Notes: generated from the letters alone by a model not told the origin. A stretch of 64,000 bases of DNA from Pelotomaculum schinkii (GCF_004369205.1 NZ_QFGA01000001.1:1922001-1986000), one strand, 5' to 3'; shown: positions 43,221 to 52,379, numbered from the stretch's first letter. Numbers and translations are program-made.

Positions 43221-45287
43221 GTTGTCCGGACGAAGGAACCTGAAGAAAAAGGTGGAGCCGTCGGAGCCGGTCTCAATCTTTATTGTCGCCCCGTGGCGCG
43301 CGGCAATACTGTAACAAACCGCCAACCCCAGCCCGGTGCCCTGCTCCTTGGTAGTGAAAAACGGGTTGCCGATTTTCTCAATGATGTCAGGTCCTATTCC
43401 CGTGCCCTGATCCTGGACCGACAGGACCACCTCATTGCCCTCGGTAAAAGTCCTTATAGTCAGGCAGCCCCCGGGGGGCATTGCCTCCAGCCCGTTGCGC
43501 ACCAGGTTTAAAATAACCTGGCGTATTTCTTTTTCATCGAAGGGCAAATCCGGAATATCTCCAAGATCAACTTCGGCATACTTGTCCTGGATCAGCGCGC
43601 TTGCAAGAATTAACGGGAAAACAGCTTCTATAATTGCGTTCAGGCTCTGGACCTTAAAGAGTACCGCCCTGTCCTTGGCCAGAGAGAGAAATTCCTGAAT
43701 AATTGAATTGGCCCGGTCCAGTTCCTCAATCATCAAATCAAGGTACTCTTTATATTTGAGACACTCGGGCTTACCCCTCAAAACCTGTAAAAGACCGCGC
43801 ACCGACGTCATCGGGTTTCTGATTTCGTGGCCGAAGCTGGCGGCCATTTCGCCGACAAGGTGGAGCCGGTCCAGGCGGACCATTTCCCCTTCCACCTGCC
43901 TTCGCCTGGTAATGTCCCTGACGATAGCCACCGCGCTTTCCTTTCCCCCGATGACGGCCCGTTTTAAGCTTACTTCAATTGACAAGGACGACCCATCACT
44001 ATCCTTCAGCACACTCTCAAAAAGCAGCGGTTCCCCTTTGGCGGCCTCCGCCATCCACTTTGCCGTACTATCCCGTGTGTACTGCGGCAGGTTGATGAGC
44101 CGTCCGTCCAGATCCGGGCTGCTCTCCAGCGGCTTGCAGCCGAACAATTGACAAGCTTTTTGGTTGACATCGGTAACGACGCCGGTGTGCAGATCATGCA
44201 CCAAAATGGCGTCATCGGCCCCGTCGAATATTGCCCGGTAGTTGGCCTCCGAGATGCGGAGGGCATCTTCGGAGCGCTTGCGGTGAACGGCAATGGCGTA
44301 GAGATCCGCCAGGCGCTCGATCAGCGACAGATCCTGCTCCCTGTAATCGCGGGGTGAATTGGCCAGAGTGACGAGTCCAACCAGCGTTTCGTTAAAAATA
44401 GCCGGAGCGGCGATTACACGGTCGATGGGGATATGGCCGGGAGGCGTTCCTGCTGAACGCGGGTCTTGAGCAGGGGTGTTGGTCAGCAGTGATTTTTTGT
44501 TCCGGATGACCCACCCGCCCAAATCACCAAAGCGCTTGTAGACAATGTCCTTGTCTTTAACCTTACAGTTATCCCAGATATCCTTGGTCATGGTACAACA
44601 AATGAGATAACCCGTCTCAGGCTCGATATAGCCGACATAACCGTATTTGCTGCCGGTAAGGCGCTTGGCATGATCCAGCACCAGGATGGAAATATCCTCA
44701 ATCGCGGCAGGTGATAGAAGCTTGCGTGAGAGTTCGGTGATAGCCAGGCTTATCTCCAACTGCCGCGAAAGGGCTTCCTCCACCTGCCTGCGCTTTACTA
44801 TTTCCAGCGAAAGCTGCCGGTTGAGCTTTTTATACCCGGCTGTACGATCGAGCGCCATTTGCTCAAGCCAGGCCCGGCCTTGTTGTAGTTCATTATCCAA
44901 CAGCTTGAGCCTGGTAATGTCTCGTACAATTATTCCCAGCATGTAGCCTTTGGCGGTCATGATGGAAAAAGCCGTCATCTGAATAATTTTGCGTATTCCA
45001 TCGGGCCACTGAATAGCTGCTTCGCCCATGGCCGGGGATCGCCCGGTTTCCAGCATATGCAAGATGTTTGTTTTGAGCCTTTCGTATAAGGCCTTTGTTT
45101 TAGTCTTACTTGACAATAATTGGAAATACACATCCCAGCAAGGGCGTCCCACTACCTCGCTGCGCTTTAGCCCTGTAATATGTTCCAAACTGCTGTTCCA
45201 TTCGATAAATCCTCCCTGCTCGTCGGCAAAAGCAATTCCGTCAAATGACTGCTCCAAGATAAAGCTGTACAAACTTTGGTTGCTCAA
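43209..45287 (-). CDS. PAS-GAF-PAS sensor histidine kinase (orphan, sporulation-kinase type)
   Basis: 692 residues from TTG at 45285-45287 after GGAGGACGCC. Order: PAS (about 1-120, SFDGIAFADEQGGFIEWNSS), coiled coil, GAF (about 175-340), second PAS (about 345-460), HisKA with phospho-acceptor His in GHEIRNPMTSVRGLLQ, and HATPase with N box (NLVRNGLEAM), G1 (DQGTGIG) and G2 (GTGLGLAV). No membrane segment is seen, so it is probably cytoplasmic. No response regulator is adjacent; orphan kinases of this layout often feed the Spo0A phosphorelay, which is inference here. Confidence 0.92.
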   Translation of the reverse strand: MSNQSLYSFILEQSFDGIAFADEQGGFIEWNSSLEHITGLKRSEVVGRPCWDVYFQLLSSKTKTKALYERLKTNILHMLETGRSPAMGEAAIQWPDGIRKIIQMTAFSIMTAKGYMLGIIVRDITRLKLLDNELQQGRAWLEQMALDRTAGYKKLNRQLSLEIVKRRQVEEALSRQLEISLAITELSRKLLSPAAIEDISILVLDHAKRLTGSKYGYVGYIEPETGYLICCTMTKDIWDNCKVKDKDIVYKRFGDLGGWVIRNKKSLLTNTPAQDPRSAGTPPGHIPIDRVIAAPAIFNETLVGLVTLANSPRDYREQDLSLIERLADLYAIAVHRKRSEDALRISEANYRAIFDGADDAILVHDLHTGVVTDVNQKACQLFGCKPLESSPDLDGRLINLPQYTRDSTAKWMAEAAKGEPLLFESVLKDSDGSSLSIEVSLKRAVIGGKESAVAIVRDITRRRQVEGEMVRLDRLHLVGEMAASFGHEIRNPMTSVRGLLQVLRGKPECLKYKEYLDLMIEELDRANSIIQEFLSLAKDRAVLFKVQSLNAIIEAVFPLILASALIQDKYAEVDLGDIPDLPFDEKEIRQVILNLVRNGLEAMPPGGCLTIRTFTEGNEVVLSVQDQGTGIGPDIIEKIGNPFFTTKEQGTGLGLAVCYSIAARHGATIKIETGSDGSTFFFRFLRPDNAGQ

Positions 45288-45394
45288 GGCGTCCTCCGAT
45301 ATTTTGGCAAAATATTTCCTTATCCAGGTAAATTCAGCAAAAAACCGGAAACTCCTTTGTTTTTGTGTAAAATTTCATAAATAAAGGAAGTCAA

Positions 45395-45459
45395 GGAAGC
45401 AGGGGGACGGTTCTTTTGCTTCCTTTTTTCGGAAGCAAAAGAACCGTCCCCCTGCTTCC
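45395..45459. repeat. REP-like inverted repeat, 29-bp perfect arms, before NifX-like stop
   Basis: Arms 45395-45423 and 45431-45459, loop ttttttc, followed by an extra cctgcttcc half-unit that touches the stop codon of the gene at 45468. It lies between that gene and the kinase start. Confidence 0.93.
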
Positions 45460-45467
45460 CCTGCTTC

Positions 45468-45809
45468 CTAGCGGGCGTGGTTTCCACTACCTCGACAAGC
45501 GGCCCCAGTTAGCAGTTCGCCGCTGAGGAAATCCTTGGCAACCTGTTCTACCTCACCGGAGGCTCTGGTGATAACCCGTATGCCGTTGTAAAAAAACATT
45601 TCCACCACCGGGCGGCTGATCACATTGGCGATAACGACCTCCACCCCTTCGTTCTGAAACATACCGACCAGGTCTCCCAGAGCAGTTTCGCTGGTGAGAA
45701 TTTTTTTGCCGGTGATCATACCGTCATCCGCTTCAACGATGATGAATTCACCATTCCTGCCAAAATATTCATCCACCGTGCCATTCAGGTAAGGCATCGC
45801 AATTTTCAT
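45468..45809 (-). CDS. NifX/NafY-type dinitrogenase cofactor-binding domain protein
   Basis: 113 residues. MKIAMPYLNGTVDEYFGRNG start, an FIIVEADDG strand and the GVEVVIANVISRPVVEMF region fit the NifB/NifX/NafY C-terminal-like fold, which in nitrogenase systems binds iron-molybdenum cofactor precursors. Many Clostridia carry such proteins away from nif genes, with unknown metal-cluster roles. It follows the DUF134 gene (34-bp gap), a recurrent pair. No nif genes are visible here. Confidence 0.85.
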   Translation of the reverse strand: MKIAMPYLNGTVDEYFGRNGEFIIVEADDGMITGKKILTSETALGDLVGMFQNEGVEVVIANVISRPVVEMFFYNGIRVITRASGEVEQVAKDFLSGELLTGAACRGSGNHAR

Positions 45810-45842
45810 CTTCTGTGACTCCCTTGTTAATTGACTTTTGCT

Positions 45843-46244
45843 TTACTCAGTTATCTGCCAGTCTTTTTGGGCGCAGGCCGGGCAAACAGTGCGCCTGCAG
45901 CAGACTGTTCCCACCCATTGATGACCGCAACGGCGACACTCCAGTTTGTGTTGGGCCAATTTAAAGCTGCCTCCGGTTACTTTCAAGGCTGCCCCATTAA
46001 TCAGAGCAAATGCAATTTTTTTTCTGGCCGAGGCCAGGATGCGGTGAAAGGTAGGCCGCGAGACCAACATCTTTTCAGCGCATTCTTCATGCTCCAGCTC
46101 CAGTAAATCTCTAAGCCGGATAGCCTCAATTTCTTCCACAGAAATAACAACCTCATCAAGTTCTGTACCCGGTATTCCCGCAGGCTTAAAGCAGGTAACC
46201 ATGGGAAACTGCTCCACTCTCCTGCATTTTGGCGGTCTAGGCAT
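45843..46244 (-). CDS. DUF134-family putative DNA-binding protein
   Basis: 133 residues. MPRPPKCRRVEQFPMVTCFK start, a helix-turn-helix-like segment (EAIRLRDLLELEHEECAEKM then SRPTFHRILASARKKIAFAL) typical of DUF134, and a C-terminal zinc ribbon (CRRCGHQW...CCRR.VCPAC). Likely a regulator or nucleic-acid-binding partner of the NifX-like protein next to it. Promoter at 46298-46327. Confidence 0.88.
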   Translation of the reverse strand: MPRPPKCRRVEQFPMVTCFKPAGIPGTELDEVVISVEEIEAIRLRDLLELEHEECAEKMLVSRPTFHRILASARKKIAFALINGAALKVTGGSFKLAQHKLECRRCGHQWVGTVCCRRTVCPACAQKDWQITE

Positions 46245-46297
46245 GCGATCACCTCTTTACTTAAAAGACTCTATATTATAATTCTCAATTTTCCCCC

Positions 46298-46327
46298 ATC
46301 ATACAGCGCTGAAAGGGTGCGGGTCAA
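46298..46327 (-). promoter_or_regulatory. Sigma-A promoter of the DUF134/NifX-like genes
   Basis: Minus strand TTGACC (46322-46327), 18-bp spacer, TATGAT (46298-46303), about 50 bases before the ATG. Confidence 0.75.
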
Positions 46328-46506
46328 CAGAATACTTGCCGGGGCAGTTCCACATGAATAATTATATAAATAATATTGAGCATATGTCAATAATACAACA
46401 AAGCGCTGTAATCGCTTACAATAATTGAGAGAAATTTAAATTTTCTTTAATGGATTTTTAATAAATTGCTGGTAGGCTGTTTTAAAAGGCTTCTGGAGGG
46501 ATTAGT

Positions 46507-46575
46507 TTGATTAATGCGCTTATTTTGATTATCCTTGTCGTAGCGTTAATCGGTATTTTGGGAACGATCATGTGA
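46507..46575 (+). CDS. Possible small membrane peptide (22 aa)
   Basis: The only plausible plus-strand gene in the window. TTG start at 46507-46509 preceded by GGAGGGATTAG, product (M)INALILIILVVALIGILG then TIM, a single hydrophobic span. A hairpin (46595-46632) follows. Small hydrophobic proteins of this size are common in Firmicutes; the function is unknown. The divergent 46328-46506 stretch is AT-rich with no convincing plus-strand promoter. Confidence 0.45.
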   Translation: MINALILIILVVALIGILGTIM

Positions 46576-46594
46576 AATATTGCAATAAAAGCTC

Positions 46595-46632
46595 AACACC
46601 AAGCGCCCCAATCCTTTGGGAAGCTTGGTGTT
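46595..46632. terminator. Hairpin between the small peptide and GH18 genes
   Basis: AACACCAAGC pairs with GCTTGGTGTT, with an inner CCCAA/TTGGG stem. On the minus strand it is followed by GAGCTTTTATT, so it probably ends the GH18 transcript, and it may also serve the plus-strand peptide. Confidence 0.65.
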
Positions 46633-46697
46633 AGTTTCAATGACGGTACTATAGCGGTCTGCTGTGGGGATAGCTCCTTCTTAGTAACAATCAGCTT

Positions 46698-47657
46698 TCA
46701 GCGCATCCTCAGCAATTCCCAAATTCGCGGATCCTCCAGACCCAGCCTCCACACAGCGATACCCATTATCCCTTCTTGAAAAGCCAGGTTTAGTTTTACT
46801 GCAAAGCTCCGCACATCTTCAAACCAGACAATATGGTTTACTCCATTTGCCGTGTAGGTGTAGGTTGATTCCTGCGCCTCTTCATCATAGCGGATGGCAA
46901 CTCCATGGCGGGAGGCGGTGGTTATAGCTTCTTCGAAGGACAGTTCCCTGGGAAGTTCTGTCCCGGGGGACCAATCACGCCCGTACACGGCCATTCCCAG
47001 ACGGATCTTTTCCCGCGGTATCACTGACAAGGCATAGGTCAGCACTTGACGGACAAAGCCGTAAGAGGCGATGGGACCGGGAATTGCGACATGTTCATCG
47101 TAAGCCAGGAGATACAGCTGGTCGCTGTACCTGGCCAGGTCGGAGTAGCTGAACGCCCCCGAAAATGGGTGGGCCGGATCGTCTTTAAGTTCAGGAGGAA
47201 CGGATATGGTAACCAAAAGCCCATACGGTTTTAATGCCGTATAAAGCTCTGCCATAAACATAGTCAAATACTGTCTGTCTTCCGGCGGCACAAATTCAAA
47301 GTCCACATTCACGCCAATAAACCTTTTACTAAGGAGCATATTTAAAATGTTTATTATAAGAGTCTGGCGCAGGCTGGGGATGGTCAAAATCTTGTGAATG
47401 GCTCCGGCCAAATTATAGACTAAAGCCACCACAGGCAGGCCTAATTGCTGCAGCGTCGCCAGAGTATCGGGGTCGGACTGGTCACTCAGGGTCCCCTGCT
47501 CGGTTGCCCCAAACCAGTAGGGGACAAAATAAGTAATATCTTTACCGTGAACCTGCAGATCCACCAGCGCCCAAGGATCCGTAACGTAATACCAATTGTT
47601 TTCAAAATAAAACCGCTGTCTTAACATTGGCTTTCCTGTATCATTCGGCAAGCGCAT
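46698..47657 (-). CDS. Glycoside hydrolase family 18 protein (YaaH/SleL-like catalytic domain)
   Basis: 319 residues from ATG at 47655-47657 after AAAAAAGGAATGCTTAAA (a GTG at 47708 is the alternative). The GH18 active-site strand reads FIGVNVDFEFVPP, with the catalytic Glu in DxE position. The barrel ends with GIMGIAVWRLGLEDPRIWEL. It lacks a signal peptide and LysM repeats, so it resembles the hydrolase domain of spore-cortex N-acetylglucosaminidases without the binding domains. The substrate is inferred. Confidence 0.85.
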   Translation of the reverse strand: MRLPNDTGKPMLRQRFYFENNWYYVTDPWALVDLQVHGKDITYFVPYWFGATEQGTLSDQSDPDTLATLQQLGLPVVALVYNLAGAIHKILTIPSLRQTLIINILNMLLSKRFIGVNVDFEFVPPEDRQYLTMFMAELYTALKPYGLLVTISVPPELKDDPAHPFSGAFSYSDLARYSDQLYLLAYDEHVAIPGPIASYGFVRQVLTYALSVIPREKIRLGMAVYGRDWSPGTELPRELSFEEAITTASRHGVAIRYDEEAQESTYTYTANGVNHIVWFEDVRSFAVKLNLAFQEGIMGIAVWRLGLEDPRIWELLRMR

Positions 47658-47792
47658 TTTAAGCATTCCTTTTTTCCTATAATATACATTGACGGCAAGG
47701 AATGTCACATTAAATCAAATAAAAGAACCGGCTGAGCCGGCAGGTTAAATATCCGCTCTAAGATTATTGCATGGTCCTCCGGCTCCTAAATT

Positions 47793-47818
47793 AAAAAACC
47801 CCGCAATTGCTTGCGAGG
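47793..47818 (-). terminator. Terminator after tRNA-fMet
   Basis: CCTCGCAA-GCAA-TTGCGGGG followed by TTTTTT on the minus strand, 11 bases past the tRNA CCA end. Confidence 0.85.
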
Positions 47819-47829
47819 ATTGATTTCTT

Positions 47830-47905
<76 letters not shown>

Positions 47906-47920
47906 ATATCGACAAAACTT

Positions 47921-47949
47921 ATTATATCATATCAGGAGCCCTTTGTCAA
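47921..47949 (-). promoter_or_regulatory. Consensus sigma-A promoter of tRNA-fMet
   Basis: TTGACA (47944-47949), 17-bp spacer with TGA before TATAAT (47921-47926). Starts just before the tRNA. Confidence 0.9.
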
Positions 47950-47976
47950 ACGACCAGGGCCCCCGCTTAAAAGCGA

Positions 47977-48061
47977 TGGTGGAGGGGGCTGGATTCGAAC
48001 CAGCGAAGTCGTCGACGGCAGATTTACAGTCTGCTCCCTTTAGCCACTCGGGAACCCCTCC
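47977..48061 (-). tRNA. tRNA-Tyr (GUA)
   Basis: 85 nt with a long variable arm and CCA. Acceptor GGAGGGG/CCCCTCC, anticodon stem GCAGA/TCTGC around CTGTAAA. Confidence 0.93.
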
Positions 48062-48091
48062 ATATTTAGATGTGGGTATCGCTTCTCAGTT

Positions 48092-48167
48092 TGGAGCCGG
48101 CGATGGGACTCGAACCCGCAACCTGCTGATTACAAGTCAGCTGCTCTGCCAATTGAGCTACGCCGGC
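48092..48167 (-). tRNA. tRNA-Thr (UGU)
   Basis: 76 nt with CCA. Acceptor GCCGGCG/CGCCGGC, anticodon stem GCTGA/TCAGC around CTTGTAA. Co-transcribed with tRNA-Tyr 30 bases downstream. Confidence 0.93.
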
Positions 48168-48182
48168 GCTGACACAGTAGCT

Positions 48183-48211
48183 ATTATAAGCTATTATGGC
48201 GGTGCTGTCAA
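48183..48211 (-). promoter_or_regulatory. Consensus sigma-A promoter of tRNA-Thr/tRNA-Tyr
   Basis: TTGACA (48206-48211), 17-bp spacer, TATAAT (48183-48188). IS copy 3 ends 16 bp upstream of the -35 box. Confidence 0.9.
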
Positions 48212-48227
48212 CCTGAAATAAATTGGC

Positions 48228-50148
48228 GATGCTGTCAAGTTAAAGTGGGTCGTATCCGATAATTTCCAATGCAACTCAACCAGGTTATAAATTTGACACG
48301 ATATAGATTGCAAAAAATTTAAAACACGGTGGCGGCGGCCTTGACTGCCACCCCCACGCATGGTCTGATAAAACATGCCGACGGGGTGGCTCCGGGAACA
48401 TGTCTACAAAGATAGCGAACCCGTCGTTTCTCCCATTATACCATGCGTGTGGCCCCCGGCAGTCAAGGCTACCCTGACGGCGCCGCCCAAAAAAAGCCTC
48501 AGGGATTCACCAAAAACATGTCTAAAAAATCCAATCTAAAGTGAGACGGCTAATTAGTAATGCCAGTTCCCGGCTTTTCTGATTGGGTCCATAAGCTGCC
48601 GGCAAGGATGCCCGTACCCAATCCCCAGGATCTTTTGCAGCCAGGCCATCTGTTTGTCTTCTGGCCCAATAGCCGTCCTGAACTCGTACCGGCTCACTCT
48701 CTGGAGTAGGCGGCCCTGGCAGGCGAAGAATATCTATAAGATTACCGTTTCTTTTTGCACAACGAACATGGGCGAGATTGTCAGATCCGTTTACCGACCA
48801 GGAAGCCCCCTGATGTTTAAACCGACGGGCAATGGTATGCCCCACATTGGGTTCGATAACTCCCAATCCCCGGGCCGGGGAAGGGCAGGGACGGTTTCTT
48901 TCCCGCCAGTCGGTAATCCCTTCCCAAACGCTATTGATTAGGCTTTGGAAAGCTCTTAGTTTTTCTTTTCTGGTTTCGTTTGGTTCTTCAATGATCAACG
49001 TCCTTAAAAACATATTGAAAGCGGCCCGGCTGTTCGTGTCGTTCGTATAGAGGATTTTCTCGAGTTTTTTTCTGTGCTGGGGGTTAAACAGGCTAATAAG
49101 ATCCCTTTTTAAGTGGAACCGGCAGTATTGATATTCGGCCCCTAAAAGATCGGCTCCTTCCCGGATCCAGTCGGCTCCGTCCCCGGCAATAATTTTTCTT
49201 GGGCAGCCGTCAAGATCGTAGAGCCGGCTTAAACGCCGTTCTAAGGCGCCCCAAAATTCTTCTCCTTTTCCGTGGTAAATGAAGTAAGTGGGGTTGATCA
49301 GTTTTGCTCTGCCATTCGGACCTTCTTCCCACCCTTCATAAACTACCGCTGTTTTTAACTCAAAGCGTCTCTGCTCACTTCTTTTGTGCCGGCGCTGTTG
49401 TTTGATCATCGCTCCGTCTACTTCGACAACCAATAAAGGGACAACACGGATACCGGTACCGTCTAAGCCAGTTTCCCCATCCCATTTCTTGAGGTGTTCA
49501 CCGGCTACTTGGACATCCCGATGGATGGTCTCGTGGCTGATGCTCACCCCCAAAGTGGTCTTTAAGGTTTCTTTTGCCTTCCTGTAGGTTTGTTCGGCGG
49601 CAAGCATTACGGCTATTTCGCTCAACCGGGCAGAGACATGCGCTCTTGCTGGTATACCCAGCAGTTCGTCCAGCAAAAAGGTGTAAGCGTAAGCTCCGCT
49701 TAAAGTGCGCTTTTTGTAGTAGCGTCTTGGGTAGCTGAGCACCCCCAGGGTGGTTTCGAGGCTTCGCTCCCTTATTTCAACTACTTCCCAACCCTCCCGT
49801 TCGGCCGAGTAAAGTATGAGCCGATCAAGGTGTTCTAAAAATGCAGTCAGCATCTGAATCAAGTAGTCTCTGGCAATGGTAAATAGTTCTTTTTCTAAAG
49901 TATTGAAATTTGTCTTTCCGGCAAGTACACTGTTAAGTAAAGTACTCACTCTTTTCTCTTGCAGCCAGGAACTTTCTTTCAGATAGTCTTGGGCTGCTTG
50001 GATTTGGGGTGATGTATTCACTAGAAGAAACCTCCTTTGTCGGTTTGGCTTACTTGCATTGGAGGTTTTCTTCTTTTCTCCGTGGAAAAACTCCTTGTCT
50101 TTTCGCCTGGAGATTACTGGTGATCACCCACAGTTATTTTACAGCTAC
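48228..50148 (-). mobile_element. ISLre2-type insertion sequence, copy 3 (1,921 bp)
   Basis: Same ends and length as copies 1 and 2. Target duplication taaattggc at 48219-48227 and 50149-50157. Lies between sigH and the tRNA-Thr promoter, same strand. Confidence 0.96.
48522..50021 (-). CDS. ISLre2-family DDE transposase, copy 3
   Basis: 499 residues, identical to the other two copies, with all catalytic residues. GTG start after AAAGGAGG. Confidence 0.93.
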   Translation of the reverse strand: MNTSPQIQAAQDYLKESSWLQEKRVSTLLNSVLAGKTNFNTLEKELFTIARDYLIQMLTAFLEHLDRLILYSAEREGWEVVEIRERSLETTLGVLSYPRRYYKKRTLSGAYAYTFLLDELLGIPARAHVSARLSEIAVMLAAEQTYRKAKETLKTTLGVSISHETIHRDVQVAGEHLKKWDGETGLDGTGIRVVPLLVVEVDGAMIKQQRRHKRSEQRRFELKTAVVYEGWEEGPNGRAKLINPTYFIYHGKGEEFWGALERRLSRLYDLDGCPRKIIAGDGADWIREGADLLGAEYQYCRFHLKRDLISLFNPQHRKKLEKILYTNDTNSRAAFNMFLRTLIIEEPNETRKEKLRAFQSLINSVWEGITDWRERNRPCPSPARGLGVIEPNVGHTIARRFKHQGASWSVNGSDNLAHVRCAKRNGNLIDILRLPGPPTPESEPVRVQDGYWARRQTDGLAAKDPGDWVRASLPAAYGPNQKSRELALLISRLTLDWIF

Positions 50149-50204
50149 TAAATTGGCTCCGTCTCCAAGTGTGTCCCGGACAGCACCCATATCGGGCCAG
50201 CATA

Positions 50205-50231
50205 GAAAAACCTTTAACCGCCGGTTAAAGG
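50205..50231 (-). terminator. Terminator of sigH
   Basis: CCTTTAACC-GGC-GGTTAAAGG followed by TTTTT on the minus strand, 20 bases after the sigH stop. Confidence 0.88.
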
Positions 50232-50250
50232 CAACCTGTCAGTTAACTGG

Positions 50251-50925
50251 TTATGCTTCGCGCTTTTCTAGGTAGCGTTCGAGTTTCCGCTTCACGCGCT
50301 GCAACGCGTTGTCGATTGACTTGACGTGGCGCTTTAAGTCTTCGGCGATTTCCTGGTAGGACTTGCCTTCCAGGTAGGACATCAAGACTTTCCACTCCAG
50401 CGAACTTAAGATCTCGCCCATCTTCTCTTCGATATCGTCAAACTCTTCCCTGGAGATTATTAACTCCTCGGGATCCGTGATTTTCGAACCCGATAGCACA
50501 TCCAGCAGGGTGCGGTCCGAATCCTCATCGTATATGGGCTTGTTAAGGGAGACGTAGGAGTTCAGCGGTATATGCTTTTGCCTGGTGGCAGTCTTGATGG
50601 CAGTGATAATCTGCCTGGTAATGCAGAGCTCGGCAAAAGCCCTGAATGAGGATAGCTTGTCCATCCGGAAGTCCCGGATTGCCTTATATAACCCGATCAT
50701 ACCTTCTTGGATGATGTCTTCGCGATCGGCCCCGATCAGAAAATATGACCGGGCTTTGGCGCGGACAAAATTTTTGTACTTATTAATCAGGTATTCCAGG
50801 GCTATTTCGTCACCCTCCCGGGCAAATTCCACAACTTCTTCGTCAACCAGCAGCTGAAATCCGTTGTAAACTTCCGTCTGGGCTTGAAAAATCACTATTC
50901 TCCCCCTCTTTTTCCCATCAACCAA
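50251..50925 (-). CDS. sigH: RNA polymerase sigma-H factor (Spo0H)
   Basis: 224 residues. Region 2 with EDIIQEGMIGLYKAIRDF and the melting motif SFRAFAELCITRQIITAIKT, then region 4 (YQEIAEDLKRHVKSIDNALQ). It directs early sporulation genes, which supports a spore-forming host. Standard position after rae1 and rlmB. The true start may be the Met at MVDGKKRGR or a later codon. Confidence 0.95.
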   Translation of the reverse strand: MVDGKKRGRIVIFQAQTEVYNGFQLLVDEEVVEFAREGDEIALEYLINKYKNFVRAKARSYFLIGADREDIIQEGMIGLYKAIRDFRMDKLSSFRAFAELCITRQIITAIKTATRQKHIPLNSYVSLNKPIYDEDSDRTLLDVLSGSKITDPEELIISREEFDDIEEKMGEILSSLEWKVLMSYLEGKSYQEIAEDLKRHVKSIDNALQRVKRKLERYLEKREA

Positions 50926-51097
50926 CGAGAAAAAAAATAAAAAACCCCACCCTCGCTAATTGACAATGCCCAGGCCTTCAGCCCGGAATGCACTTTTTCT
51001 TTTCACGGGGCTAGGCATATGTTGATTATAGTTTCGGTCAGGTTCCTAACTTATTATAACGAAGCGGTGGAAGCTCGTCAAGGTAAAATTGGACGGG

Positions 51098-51613
51098 CTA
51101 GCCCTTTCCCCGCCTCCATTGTTCAAATTTGGAGCGCACCTTTTCCAGCAAACGGTTTTCCAGGTAACCGTCCACCGGCTTGCTTTGCTGGTAGTGGACC
51201 TTGCTTTCCTCTTTGGTCCGCCGCACTTGCTCGCGCAGTTCACCTGGAGTCAGGCGAAACGCTCCCCTGCCAAAAATGATCACCTGTTCGGCCCAGTCCG
51301 AGGTGGCTACATATACCGTCCCCCCGTCCTCTGGAAAGGAGCCGGCCATGCGCTCGATCAGTGAGTCGGCTGTTTCCCCCTGCTGGGTGTAAATTACCTC
51401 CACCCCGTCTACAACTTCCGTTCTTTCAGCGCCGCCTTTAATTTGGTGGGCGTCAAAGACGACCACCACTTTCAACCCGGTTAGAGCCGCGTGGTCGGCA
51501 AGTATGGACACCAGCTTTGACCTGGCGTAATCCAACCCGGTTTCCCTGTTCTTATTAAATTCGGGCCAGGCATAAATAATATTATAACCGTCAACGATGA
51601 GATGACCCTTCAT
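51098..51613 (-). CDS. rae1: NYN-domain ribosome-dependent endoribonuclease (YacP/Rae1)
   Basis: 171 residues. PIN-like NYN fold: LIVDGYNIIYAWPEF with the first Asp, VVVVFDAH, and TVYVATSDWAEQ with further acidic residues. In Bacillus the homologue cleaves mRNA in the ribosomal A-site. Overlaps the rlmB 3' end by 23 bases. Confidence 0.92.
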   Translation of the reverse strand: MKGHLIVDGYNIIYAWPEFNKNRETGLDYARSKLVSILADHAALTGLKVVVVFDAHQIKGGAERTEVVDGVEVIYTQQGETADSLIERMAGSFPEDGGTVYVATSDWAEQVIIFGRGAFRLTPGELREQVRRTKEESKVHYQQSKPVDGYLENRLLEKVRSKFEQWRRGKG

Positions 51614-52379
51614 TTAAAGCGATTCTCCTCTGGCGCACTACTTCATAGGCCAGCAGGGCGGCTGCAACTGAAGCATTTAATGAGTTTACACGACCGGACA
51701 TGGGCAGGCGCACCAGGAGGTCACACCGCTCTTTGACCAGACGGCCCAAGCCCTTGCCCTCACCGCCTATGACCAGGCCAAGCGGTCCCTCCAGGCGGGC
51801 GTCCCAATAAAGTTCCTGTCCCTCCGGATCGGCGCCTACCATCCAGAGGCCTTGCTTTTTCAATGTTTCGATAGTCTGAGGCATATTGGCGACCCTGGCC
51901 ACCGGCACATATTCAATGGCCCCGGCCGATGCCTTGGCTACAGTTGGCGTCAGCGGGGCGGAGCGGCGGCGCGGAATGACAACTCCGTGCGCGCCGGCGG
52001 CGTCAGCGGTACGGAGGATGGCGCCAAGGTTATGCGGGTCGTTGATCTCATCTAAAAGGATCAGAAACGGCGATACGCCGGGACCGGCTCCAGCCAGGAT
52101 GTCTTCCACTTCCACATACTCTTTGGCGGCTGCCAGGGCTATCACACCCTGGTGGGCGCCATCGGGGGCGAATTTGCCCAGCCGCTGCCTGTCCACCTTC
52201 TGCACGGGGATGTTTTTCTCCCTGGCCGCGCCGTAGATTTCCAACAGGGGCCCGGACAAAGGGCCTTCGGCTATTAGTATTTTATTGATGGGGCGGCCGG
52301 ACCGCAACGCTTCCCGGACCGGGTTGCGTCCTGCAATGACGTCTTCCAGGCGAAGTCTCTCCTCTTCTATCATAATCAC
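51591..52379 (-). CDS. rlmB: 23S rRNA (guanosine-2'-O-)-methyltransferase RlmB (SpoU/TrmH family)
   Basis: 262 residues. N-terminal L30e-like substrate domain (IAGRNPVREALRSGRPINKI) and the knotted SPOUT domain with LDEINDPHNLGAILRTADAA, LVIGGEGKGL and RLPMSGRVNSLNASVAAALL. Methylates the 23S peptidyl-transferase loop. The GTG start overlaps the TAG stop of the MazG-like gene by one base and there is no strong Shine-Dalgarno, so translation seems to depend on the AT-rich cassette upstream. An ATG at 52373 is an alternative. Confidence 0.95.
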   Translation of the reverse strand: MIMIEEERLRLEDVIAGRNPVREALRSGRPINKILIAEGPLSGPLLEIYGAAREKNIPVQKVDRQRLGKFAPDGAHQGVIALAAAKEYVEVEDILAGAGPGVSPFLILLDEINDPHNLGAILRTADAAGAHGVVIPRRRSAPLTPTVAKASAGAIEYVPVARVANMPQTIETLKKQGLWMVGADPEGQELYWDARLEGPLGLVIGGEGKGLGRLVKERCDLLVRLPMSGRVNSLNASVAAALLAYEVVRQRRIALNEGSSHR

